Positions 1 to 5,963 of a DNA stretch of 19,338 bases are shown here, piece after piece. The stretch is from RSA11 sp965652565 (GTDB taxonomy: Bacteria > Actinomycetota > Thermoleophilia > Solirubrobacterales > 70-9): positions 1 through 19,338 of the forward strand of contig CBFGWL010000060.1 in the NCBI GenBank assembly GCA_965652565.1, read 5' to 3'. Under the pieces are notes generated by a model. The model was not told the DNA's origin. It did not search any database and was given only the letters and a program-made list of their open reading frames with translations. The number at the start of each line of letters is the position of its first letter. Positions within the stretch are counted from its first letter, which is position 1. Made by a program: the position numbers and the translations under genes.

Positions 1-1152
1 AACGCGCTGCTCGGCAAGAAGTGCTTCGCGCTGCGGATCGCGTCCGTGATGGCGCGCGACGAGGGCTGGCTCGCCGAGCACATGCTGATCCTCAAGCTGA
101 CCAGCCCCGAGGGCGAGGTCAAGTACGTGACGGGCGCCTTCCCGTCGGCGTGCGGCAAGACCAACCTCGCGATGCTGATCCCGACGCTCCCGGGCTGGAA
201 GGTCGAGACGATCGGCGACGACATCGCCTGGATGAAGTTCGGCGAGGACGGCCGTCTGTACGCGATCAACCCGGAGGCGGGCTTCTTCGGCGTCGCGCCG
301 GGGACGGGCTACAAGACCAACCCGAACGCGATGGACGCGATCGATCGCAACACGATCTTCACCAACTGTGCGCTCACCGACGACGGCGACGTGTGGTGGG
401 AGGGGATGACCGAGGAGCCGCCCGCGCACGCGATCGACTGGCACGGCAACGACTGGACGCCCGACTCGGACGAGCCCGCCGCGCACCCGAACGCGCGCTT
501 CACGGTCTCGGCCGCGCAGTCGCCGTCGATCGCCGACGAGTGGGAGGACCCGGCGGGCGTGCCGATCGACGCCTTCCTCTTCGGCGGCCGGCGCGCGACC
601 AACGTGCCGCTCGTGCGCCAGGCGTTCGACTGGGAGCACGGCGTCTTCCTCGGCGCGACGATGAGCTCCGAGCAGACCGCCGCGGCGTTCGGCACGGTCG
701 GCCAGCTGCGCTTCGACCCGTTCGCGATGCTGCCGTTCTGCGGCTACAACATGGCCGACTACTTCGGGCACTGGCTGCGGATCGGCGAGCAGGCCGACGT
801 GTCGAAGCTGCCGAAGATCTTCTACGTCAACTGGTTCCGCAAGGGCCCGGAGGGCGAGTTCCTGTGGCCGGGCTTCGGCGAGAACAGCCGCGTGCTCGAG
901 TGGATCTTCCGCCGCTGCAACGGCGACGCCGACGCGGTCGAGACGCCGATCGGGCTCGTGCCCGCGCCGGGCGAGCTCAACACCGAGGGGCTCGACCTCT
1001 CCGCCGAGGCGCTCGAGGAGCTGCTCACGGTCGACGAGGACAAGCTGCGCGAGGAGCTGCCCCAGATCGAGGAGCACTTGGCGCAGTTCGGCGACCGCCT
1101 GCCCAAGCAGGTGAGCGAGCAGCTCGAGGCGCTCAAGGCCAAGCTGGGCTGA
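1..1152 (+). CDS. pckG: Phosphoenolpyruvate carboxykinase (GTP), 3' part
   Basis: GTP-dependent PEP carboxykinase converts oxaloacetate and GTP to PEP, GDP and CO2 in the cytosol, the entry step of gluconeogenesis. The reading frame is open from base 1 (NALLGKKCFALRIASVMARDEGW), so the gene begins upstream of the window and about a third of the usual ~600 residues is missing at the N-terminus. The visible 383 residues hold the P-loop-like kinase-1 motif FPSACGKTNLAML (about bases 139-177) with the catalytic Cys typical of the GTP family, the IGDDIAWMKF metal-binding motif just after it, GFFGVAPGTGYKTNPNAM, and the conserved FGGRRATNVPLV and FYVNWFRKGPEGEFLWPGFGENSRVLEWI blocks. The C-terminus looks complete. 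A strong hairpin follows 9 bp after the stop. In this window it connects C4 acids made by the ethylmalonyl-CoA genes to sugar synthesis. Identity is very secure. Confidence 0.97.
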   Translation, partial: NALLGKKCFALRIASVMARDEGWLAEHMLILKLTSPEGEVKYVTGAFPSACGKTNLAMLIPTLPGWKVETIGDDIAWMKFGEDGRLYAINPEAGFFGVAPGTGYKTNPNAMDAIDRNTIFTNCALTDDGDVWWEGMTEEPPAHAIDWHGNDWTPDSDEPAAHPNARFTVSAAQSPSIADEWEDPAGVPIDAFLFGGRRATNVPLVRQAFDWEHGVFLGATMSSEQTAAAFGTVGQLRFDPFAMLPFCGYNMADYFGHWLRIGEQADVSKLPKIFYVNWFRKGPEGEFLWPGFGENSRVLEWIFRRCNGDADAVETPIGLVPAPGELNTEGLDLSAEALEELLTVDEDKLREELPQIEEHLAQFGDRLPKQVSEQLEALKAKLG

Positions 1153-1160
1153 ACGCGCGC

Positions 1161-1192
1161 GCCGGGCGGCCCACCGCGCGGGGCCGCCCGGC
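1161..1192 (+). terminator. Hairpin terminator of pckG
   Basis: A perfect 12-bp inverted repeat (GCCGGGCGGCCC at 1161-1172, GGGCCGCCCGGC at 1181-1192) with an 8-base loop starts 9 bp after the pckG stop. There is no U-tract, as is common for intrinsic-type terminators in very GC-rich actinobacteria. The dispersed repeat copy 1 starts 4 bp later. Confidence 0.75.
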
Positions 1193-1196
1193 CCGC

Positions 1197-1253
1197 AACT
1201 AACCACCCAGCGTGTGGTCGCCGCGGCGCCCGCCCGGCATGGATGTGCCGTAA
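1197..1253 (+). repeat. Dispersed ~57-bp repeat, copy 1 (solo)
   Basis: This copy begins AACTAACCACCCA, then GTGTGGTC, then CGCCCGCCCG at constant spacing. It matches copy 3 (4172-4116, minus) at 37 of the first 40 positions; beyond that the match decays, keeping ATGT and a few further bases. The core contains a short inverted repeat, ACCAC...GTGGT, with a 7-base loop. It lies between the convergent 3' ends of pckG and the pyrophosphatase gene, so it is not in a promoter position. It lies in the same orientation as copy 2. Confidence 0.8.
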
Positions 1254-1313
1254 CGCATACGGACGTGGCGGCGCCCGAGGGGCTCGCAACGTACGCCGCG
1301 CGAGCGACGCGCG

Positions 1314-2990
1314 TCAGACGGCGAAGGCGCCGAGGAGCTTCGGCGCGACCTGCTTCTTGCGGCTCATCACGCCGGGAAGCGGTAGCGCGCCGTTTTCGAT
1401 CGTGCGCCCGAAGGCGCGCTCGATGGGGCTCAGATCGCCCGTCGCCATGAGCTCGGTGCCCTGCGTGAGGATGTCGGTGACCATCAGCGCGGAGAGCGCG
1501 TGGCGATGGTTCTTGCGGTAGGCCTCGAGCGCATCGCGTAGCTCGTCGGCGCGCTCGAGCAGGCCCTTGCCGACGACCTCGATCTGCGCGATGGACATCG
1601 TGTCCCCGTTCGCGAGGCGGTACTCCTTGGCGTCGCGGGCGATGATGTCGTCGGCCGAGACGCCGGTGACGTCGGAGCCGGCCTCGAACATCTCGCGGCC
1701 GAACGCCATCGCGTCGAGGGCCAGGGCGCGTTCCAGGAACGCCACGACCTCGCGGTCGCGCTCGGTCGCGGTCGGCGAGTTGAGCAGCACGGTGTCGGAG
1801 AGGATCGCGCCGAGCAGCATGACCGCGGCGGGGCGGCTGGGCTCCATGCCGCTCTGGCGGAAGCGCTCGACCACCAAGGTCGCGGTCGAGCCGACGGGGT
1901 CGAAGGTGGCCCGCACCGGGACGTGCGTCTCGATCGAGCCGATGTGGTGGTGGTCGAGGATCTCGACGATCTCGGCGTGCTCGACGCCCGGGACGCTTTG
2001 CCCCTGCTCGGCGTGGTCGACGAGCAGCACGCGGCGCGGCGCGGGGGAGACGAGGTCCGAGCGCGTGATCAGGCCGATCGGGCGACCGCTCTCATCCACG
2101 GCGATCGCCGCGCGGTAGTGCACGTCCTTGATGTCCTCCGCGATCTCGGCGACGAGGTCGTCGGGGTCGACGGTGAGCGGCTCGGTGTTGGCGAGCGCGC
2201 GGCAGGGTGCCGCGAGCGTGACCATCCGGCTCGACACGTAGCTGTCGAGGGGGGAGACGACCACGGTGGTGCCGCGCTCCTCGGCGAGCGCGAGGATCTC
2301 GTCCGATGGCTGCGCGCCGTTGGAGAGAATCAGCAGGGCGGCGCCGAGCTCGATCGCCTGGCGCTGCGCATCGTCACGGTTGCCGGCGACGACGACGTCG
2401 CCGTCCGAGATCTTGCTGGTAGCGCGCTGGGGGTCGATCGAGTGCACCCAGACGCGCCCCTCGACGAGCTTGTCCTCGCCGCTTACGAGCTCGCCGTCGA
2501 GGACCTCGACGATCTTGCTCACGGTGGTCGGCGCGTCGACCAGCGTTGAGGTGGTGCGCGACTCGCGGATGTAGCGGTGGGCGAGGGCGCGCTCGGTCAT
2601 GACGCCGATGAGCTTCCCGTCGTCGTCGATGATCGGGACGATGTCCAGGTTCTCGCGCGCCATCGTCAGGCCGACGGAGCGCACGGGCTCGTCGTGGCGC
2701 GCCACGGGGAACTGCTCGCGCATCACGTCGCTCGCGCGCAGGTACACGTGGTTCATCAGGTCGGGCGGCGGGCAGCCGGCGCGCTCGAGCGCCCACTTGG
2801 TCTGCGCGTTCGGCTCGCCGAGGCGCACCGGCACGTACTCGTTGTGGACGTCGAGGCGGTTCTTCAGCTCGGCGTAGCCGATCGCCGAGGCGATCGAGTC
2901 CATGTCCGGGTTGCGATGCCCGGTGACGTAGATCCGCCGCCGCTTGGGCAGCTCATGAGACTGGGTGATCGGCGGTCGCGCCACGCGCAC
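1314..2990 (-). CDS. ppaC: Manganese-dependent (family II) inorganic pyrophosphatase with CBS and DRTGG regulatory domains
   Basis: Family II pyrophosphatases hydrolyse PPi to phosphate in the cytosol using Mn2+/Co2+. Counting from the furthest upstream TTG (3014; 566 aa), the order is: DHH N-terminal metal motif HRNPDMD (33-39), first CBS repeat (~94-150), DRTGG-like insert (~165-275), second CBS repeat (~277-325), the rest of the DHH domain with VDHAE (332-336), DHHH (354-357) and LSDT (405-408), then DHHA2 ending in the substrate-binding SRKKQ (551-555). The layout and length match CBS-PPases such as those of Moorella and Clostridium, which are inhibited by AMP/ADP and activated by ATP or diadenosine polyphosphates (family knowledge). 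Family homology begins near RIYVTGHRNP, so GTG 2990 (GGGG about 9 bases upstream) or GTG 2984 is preferred to TTG 3014. The region upstream of the start carries repeat copy 2. Confidence 0.92.
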   Translation of the reverse strand: MRVARPPITQSHELPKRRRIYVTGHRNPDMDSIASAIGYAELKNRLDVHNEYVPVRLGEPNAQTKWALERAGCPPPDLMNHVYLRASDVMREQFPVARHDEPVRSVGLTMARENLDIVPIIDDDGKLIGVMTERALAHRYIRESRTTSTLVDAPTTVSKIVEVLDGELVSGEDKLVEGRVWVHSIDPQRATSKISDGDVVVAGNRDDAQRQAIELGAALLILSNGAQPSDEILALAEERGTTVVVSPLDSYVSSRMVTLAAPCRALANTEPLTVDPDDLVAEIAEDIKDVHYRAAIAVDESGRPIGLITRSDLVSPAPRRVLLVDHAEQGQSVPGVEHAEIVEILDHHHIGSIETHVPVRATFDPVGSTATLVVERFRQSGMEPSRPAAVMLLGAILSDTVLLNSPTATERDREVVAFLERALALDAMAFGREMFEAGSDVTGVSADDIIARDAKEYRLANGDTMSIAQIEVVGKGLLERADELRDALEAYRKNHRHALSALMVTDILTQGTELMATGDLSPIERAFGRTIENGALPLPGVMSRKKQVAPKLLGAFAV

Positions 2991-3026
2991 ATGATGACGC
3001 CCCGCACCCCGCAACCCCGGCCCCGC

Positions 3027-3083
3027 AACTAACCACCCATGGTGTGGTCCGCTCCACGCCCGCCCGACAGAGATGCAACGAAA
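3027..3083 (+). repeat. Dispersed ~57-bp repeat, copy 2 (left terminal inverted repeat of the DUF559 unit)
   Basis: This copy starts AACTAACCACCCA, then GTGTGGTC and CGCCCGCCCG. It matches copy 3 (on the opposite strand) at about 49 of 57 positions. It covers the 3' end of the DUF559 gene on the minus strand: the TAG stop at 3029-3031 and the last residues of the protein lie inside the repeat. Together with copy 3 it forms terminal inverted repeats around a 1146-bp segment, 3027-4172. I found no target-site duplication in the flanking bases. Confidence 0.82.
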
Positions 3084-4042
3084 TCAACACGACGGTTGGC
3101 GAGCACGGCGCGGATCTGCTCCGCGAGATCGTGGGGCGCCTCGGCGAGCTGCGCCGGCGTCACGCGCATGGGCGTGAGGCCCACGGTGATCAAGGCGCGG
3201 TCACGGGTCCGGTCCCGCTCGAAGGCGACGGCGCCGCCGTGACTTGCGCGGTCGTCGAGCTCGACGACCAGGCCCGCGTCGCGCCACAGGAAATCGACCT
3301 CGTAGCGGCGGCCGCCGACCAGGAGCACTGTGTTCACTTCGGGGAGGGGGAGATCGTGTTGGGCGCAGAAGCGCAGGAAGCGGTCCTCGTGGCTGCTGCG
3401 CGTCCGCGCGGCGCGCCCGTGCGCGCGGCCGATGAGCTGCGCCAGCTGCCGGCGGCCCGGCAGGTACGGATGGCGATCGAGCGTCGCCTCGATCTCCGCG
3501 TCGGTGACGAGCCCGTTGAACTCCGCCTCGCGCAGGATTCGGGGCAGACCGTCGATTCCGGCCGTGGCGAGGTCGAGCAGCGTCCGGGCGACCGTCGTCG
3601 CCGGGATCCCGGCGACGACCTCGATCTCTTCGGGCGGTACCTGCGCGCGGCGGATGATCACTCCGAGGCGCCACCGGCGTGGTCGCGGCACGATCGCGCA
3701 GACCGGCCCCCGCGGGGCGGGCGTGATCCCGCGCAGCGCGGCCGCGGAGAGCTCGCCGGCGACGGAGTCCGGCCCCAGCGACAGCAGGGCCGCGCTCAGG
3801 CGGGCGTGGAAGGTCCGGGCGTCCGAGCCGACCGCGTAGACGCCCGGGTGGACGTTGCGCAGCCGGCCGCAAGCGCGGCGGTGGTCGATCGCGCGCCGTC
3901 CGACGCCGAGGCGCAGGAGCTGCCGGCGATGGACGACGCCGTGCTGAGCGCTCGCCAGCTGTGCGATCGCCTCGTCGTCGGGGACGTCACCGCGATCGAT
4001 GCGCTCCCCCGAGAGCAGCACGGCTGAGTGCGTCGTGTCCAT
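3029..4042 (-). CDS. AbiEi-like HTH protein with C-terminal DUF559 (Vsr-like endonuclease) domain
   Basis: From ATG 4042 the protein has 337 residues. Residues ~22-72 resemble the N-terminal winged-HTH of AbiEi-type antitoxins (QLASAQHGVVHRRQLLRLGV... VHPGVYAVG). The middle (~75-200) is the usual linker region with TTVARTLLDLA. Residues ~215-318 form a DUF559 domain related to the Vsr/PD-(D/E)xK nuclease fold, with E219, YEVDF (D250), VVELDD (E261), SHGG (H268) and FERDRTRDRAL. Proteins of this architecture are common and often multicopy in actinobacteria; the function is not established, and a partner toxin (AbiEii) is absent. A TTG at 4069 in the same frame would add nine residues; neither start has a good Shine-Dalgarno. 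The gene fills a 1146-bp segment bounded by inverted repeats, and its last ~17 codons lie in repeat copy 2, suggesting that gene and repeats travel together (inference). Confidence 0.85.
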   Translation of the reverse strand: MDTTHSAVLLSGERIDRGDVPDDEAIAQLASAQHGVVHRRQLLRLGVGRRAIDHRRACGRLRNVHPGVYAVGSDARTFHARLSAALLSLGPDSVAGELSAAALRGITPAPRGPVCAIVPRPRRWRLGVIIRRAQVPPEEIEVVAGIPATTVARTLLDLATAGIDGLPRILREAEFNGLVTDAEIEATLDRHPYLPGRRQLAQLIGRAHGRAARTRSSHEDRFLRFCAQHDLPLPEVNTVLLVGGRRYEVDFLWRDAGLVVELDDRASHGGAVAFERDRTRDRALITVGLTPMRVTPAQLAEAPHDLAEQIRAVLANRRVDFVASLSGGRGADHTMGG

Positions 4043-4115
4043 GGCGTGACCATGGCGACGCGGATGCAACGCGTGGCGCGCGGACCGTGACGAAACACGC
4101 GCCGCCGCGTTGCAG

Positions 4116-4172
4116 TTCCGTTACATCTCGTTCGGGCGGGCGCGGAGGCGACCACACCCTGGGTGGTTAGTT
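4116..4172 (-). repeat. Dispersed ~57-bp repeat, copy 3 (right terminal inverted repeat)
   Basis: Read on the minus strand from 4172, it carries AACTAACCACCCA, GTGTGGTC, CGCCCGCCCG and GAGATGTAACGGAA. It begins 4 bp after the malyl-CoA lyase stop (4177-4179) and lies ahead of the DUF559 gene start. Similarity to copy 2 may continue weakly inward (CAACGCGGCGG against CAACACGACGG). Confidence 0.82.
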
Positions 4173-4176
4173 GTGC

Positions 4177-5226
4177 TTAGAAGCCGTAGGCCTCGCGGAG
4201 CTCGGGGTCCTTCGCGGCGAGCATCTCGGCCAGGTCGACCATCACCTTGCACTGCTTCCAGGTGGCGTCGTCCTGCATCTTGCCGTCGATCATGTGGACG
4301 CCGCGGCCGTCCGGGATGGCCTCGATCACCTTCTTGGCGAACTTGACCTCCTCCGGGTCGGGCGAGAAGACCTTCTTCGCGATGTCGATCTGCACCGGGT
4401 GCAGCGACCAGGCGCCCACGCAGCCCAGCAGGAACGCCGCGCGGAACTGGGCCTCGCAGCCCTCGACGTCGCGGATGTCGCCGTACGGCCCGTAGAACGG
4501 CAGGATCCCGGCGGACGTGCAGGCGTCGACCATGCGCGCGATCGAGTAGTGCCACGGGTCCTGCTGCGCGGTCGCGCGCGGCGCCTCCGGGTTCTCCGGG
4601 TCCGGGTCCTCGACGACCCGGTAGCCGGGGTGGCCGCCGCCCACGCGCGTCGTCTTCATGCGCCGCGACGCCGCCAGGTCGGCCGGGCCGAAGCTCATGC
4701 CCTGCATGCGCGGGCTCGCGGTAGCGATCTCCTCGAGGTTCACGACGCCGAGCGCCGTCTCGAGGATCGCGTGCACCAGGATCGGCCGGTCGAGCCCCGC
4801 CTTCGCTTCAAGCTGCGCGAGCAGGCGATCGACGTAGTGGATGTCCCAGGCGCCCTCGACCTTCGGGACCATGATCACCTCGAGCTTGTCGCCGATCTCG
4901 GTGACGAGCTGCGTGAGGTCGTCGAGCACCCAGGGGCTCTCGAGTGAGTTCACCCGCGTCCAGAGCGCCGTCTGGCCGAAGTCGACCTCCTTCGCGACGC
5001 GGATCAGCCCCTCGCGCGCGGCCTCCTTCTTGTCGACGGGCACGGCGTCCTCGAGGTTGCCGAGCAGGATGTCGGCCTGCTTGGCCATGTCGGGCACCTT
5101 CGCCGCCATCTTCTCGTTCGACGCGTCGAAGAAGTGGATCATGCGCGACGGCTTGAACGGGACCTCCAGCACGGGGTCCGGCGCGCCGATGGCGAGTGGC
5201 TTGGCGAAGTCTCGGGGGTTTCTCAA
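4177..5226 (-). CDS. mcl: L-malyl-CoA / beta-methylmalyl-CoA lyase (HpcH/HpaI-CitE family)
   Basis: This 349-residue protein closely resembles, from memory, the Chloroflexus malyl-CoA/methylmalyl-CoA lyase along its whole length (LAIGAPDPVLEVPFKPSRM, GNLEDAVP, IMVPKVEGAWDIHYVD, GPADLAASR, KTTRVGGGHPGY, MIDGKMQDDATWKQ). It belongs to the CitE-like TIM-barrel lyases; the Mg2+ ligands are likely E156 (HAILETALG) and D183 (GPAD), and D319/D320 lies on the C-terminal flap that reaches a neighbouring subunit (family knowledge). It cleaves L-malyl-CoA to acetyl-CoA and glyoxylate, and beta-methylmalyl-CoA to propionyl-CoA and glyoxylate. The start is a TTG at 5226, supported by AGGAGG (5233-5238 on the minus strand) six bases away. 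MaoC, acyl-CoA dehydrogenase and MeaA in the same window argue for a role in the ethylmalonyl-CoA pathway. Divergent from the GNAT gene. Confidence 0.93.
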   Translation of the reverse strand: MRNPRDFAKPLAIGAPDPVLEVPFKPSRMIHFFDASNEKMAAKVPDMAKQADILLGNLEDAVPVDKKEAAREGLIRVAKEVDFGQTALWTRVNSLESPWVLDDLTQLVTEIGDKLEVIMVPKVEGAWDIHYVDRLLAQLEAKAGLDRPILVHAILETALGVVNLEEIATASPRMQGMSFGPADLAASRRMKTTRVGGGHPGYRVVEDPDPENPEAPRATAQQDPWHYSIARMVDACTSAGILPFYGPYGDIRDVEGCEAQFRAAFLLGCVGAWSLHPVQIDIAKKVFSPDPEEVKFAKKVIEAIPDGRGVHMIDGKMQDDATWKQCKVMVDLAEMLAAKDPELREAYGF

Positions 5227-5367
5227 GCGAAGCCTCCTGGTAGTGCGGTTCCCTTCCGCAGCGGAACGCTACTGGTCGCGGAGCCGCCGGGCTGCGGTCT
5301 CGCCGAGCGCCGGCGAGCCCACGGCCCGCCCAGCCGGCCCAGCCGGCCCCGCATCGCCAGGGCCGTC

Positions 5368-5373
5368 TACCCT
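5368..5373 (+). promoter_or_regulatory. Candidate -10 box (TACCCT) for a leaderless GNAT transcript
   Basis: TACCCT fits the TANNNT pattern and lies 8 bases before the ATG at 5382. No Shine-Dalgarno precedes that ATG, so transcription may begin at or next to the start codon. No clear -35 element was seen. Confidence 0.4.
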
Positions 5374-5381
5374 GCGTCGCG

Positions 5382-5828
5382 ATGGCGACGGTGCGCCCGG
5401 CGACGGTCGACGAGGCAGACGCGGTCCTGCCGCTCTACGAGTGGCTCTTCGCGCCGCCGGGCAGCAAGCCCGGGCTCTGGGACGAGGAGCGCGCCCGGGC
5501 GGCGCTCGCCGAGGCCATCGCGGCCGCAGGCTCAGAGGTCTTCGTCGCCGACGACGCGGGCGAGCTGGTCGGCTTCTGCACCACCTACCTCGATCTGGAC
5601 TCCGTGCGGTTCGGCCGCCGGGCCTGGATCGAGGATCTGGCGGTCAGCCCCGGCCGCCGCTCCCAGGGAATCGGCAAGGCCCTCCTCGACGCCGCCAAGG
5701 ATTGGGCCCGTGAGCGCGGCGCCACCCACCTCGAGCTCGATTCGGCCTTCACGCGCGAGGACGCGCACCGCTTCTACGAGCGCGAGCAGCCGAGCTGGAG
5801 CTCGCGCAGCTTCGGCTGGGAGCTCTGA
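5382..5828 (+). CDS. GNAT family N-acetyltransferase
   Basis: A single-domain acetyltransferase of 148 residues, a normal length for GNAT. It starts MATVRPATVDEADAVLPLYEWLF, the usual strand-helix opening. The acetyl-CoA-binding motif A is WIEDLAVSPGRRSQGIGKALLDAAKDWARERGA (about residues 86-118), with the R/Q-x-x-G-x-G/A pattern as RRSQGIGKA. The end HLELDSAFTREDAHRFYERE follows the typical motif-B layout (N/D...A..FYE). The substrate cannot be told from sequence. The ATG has no ribosome-binding site and is probably leaderless. It lies between two likely ethylmalonyl-CoA pathway genes, 135 bp ahead of the acyl-CoA dehydrogenase; nothing ties its function to them. Confidence 0.88.
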   Translation: MATVRPATVDEADAVLPLYEWLFAPPGSKPGLWDEERARAALAEAIAAAGSEVFVADDAGELVGFCTTYLDLDSVRFGRRAWIEDLAVSPGRRSQGIGKALLDAAKDWARERGATHLELDSAFTREDAHRFYEREQPSWSSRSFGWEL

Positions 5829-5860
5829 GCCCAACCGGGCTCCGGGCACGGTCCCGCGAG

Positions 5861-5866
5861 TATTCT
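5861..5866 (+). promoter_or_regulatory. Candidate -10 box (TATTCT) upstream of the acyl-CoA dehydrogenase gene
   Basis: TATTCT is the only AT-rich hexamer in the 135-bp gap before the dehydrogenase gene. It would give a leader of about 90 bases, ending in the purine-rich ribosome-binding site GAGAGAGGA (5952-5960), 3 bases before the ATG at 5964. No convincing -35 was seen. Confidence 0.4.
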
Positions 5867-5963
5867 TCGGCCCCCGGGCCAGCGCCCCGCGGCGGCGCCC
5901 AGTGGAAGGGGATCGCCCGCCGAGCACGCCCGCTGAGCATCGAAGAGAGCTGAGAGAGGAGCC

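Larger units (their letters stand above)
3027..4172. mobile_element. Candidate mobile cassette: DUF559 gene between ~57-bp inverted repeats
   Basis: The outer ends read AACTAACCACC on the left and GGTGGTTAGTT on the right, and the two 57-bp ends agree at about 49 positions. The only gene inside is the HTH-DUF559 gene. The unit is inserted between the pyrophosphatase and malyl-CoA lyase genes, with its right end only 4 bp from the lyase stop codon. No recognisable transposase is present and no target duplication was seen. Alternatively the repeats may be independent REP-like intergenic elements that happen to lie on both sides of the gene. Confidence 0.4.

Noticed and set aside
3044..4027. 327-codon open frame on the + strand opposite the DUF559 gene
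   Set aside because: No domain-like sequence, no ribosome-binding site, and Arg/Ala/Glu-rich composition typical of antisense frames in GC-rich DNA; the minus-strand frame has recognisable HTH and DUF559 motifs.
3029..4042. A complete type IV toxin-antitoxin (AbiEi/AbiEii) system
   Set aside because: Only the AbiEi-like N-terminal domain is present; no nucleotidyltransferase (AbiEii) toxin gene is adjacent, and the C-terminus is DUF559.
3961..4170. Small + strand frame ending in SGGRGGDHTLGG inside repeat copy 3
   Set aside because: The upstream part is Arg-rich shadow of the DUF559 gene start with no ribosome-binding site. The tail resembles that of the DUF559 protein only because both are encoded by the repeat.
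3017..4182. Target-site duplication around the DUF559 unit
   Set aside because: The left flank (…CCCCGC) and right flank (GTGCTT…) share no direct repeat of useful length, so I do not claim one.
5328..5346. Tandem CCCAGCCGG units between the malyl-CoA lyase and GNAT genes
   Set aside because: Only two copies of a 9-bp GC-rich unit; within what base composition gives by chance.
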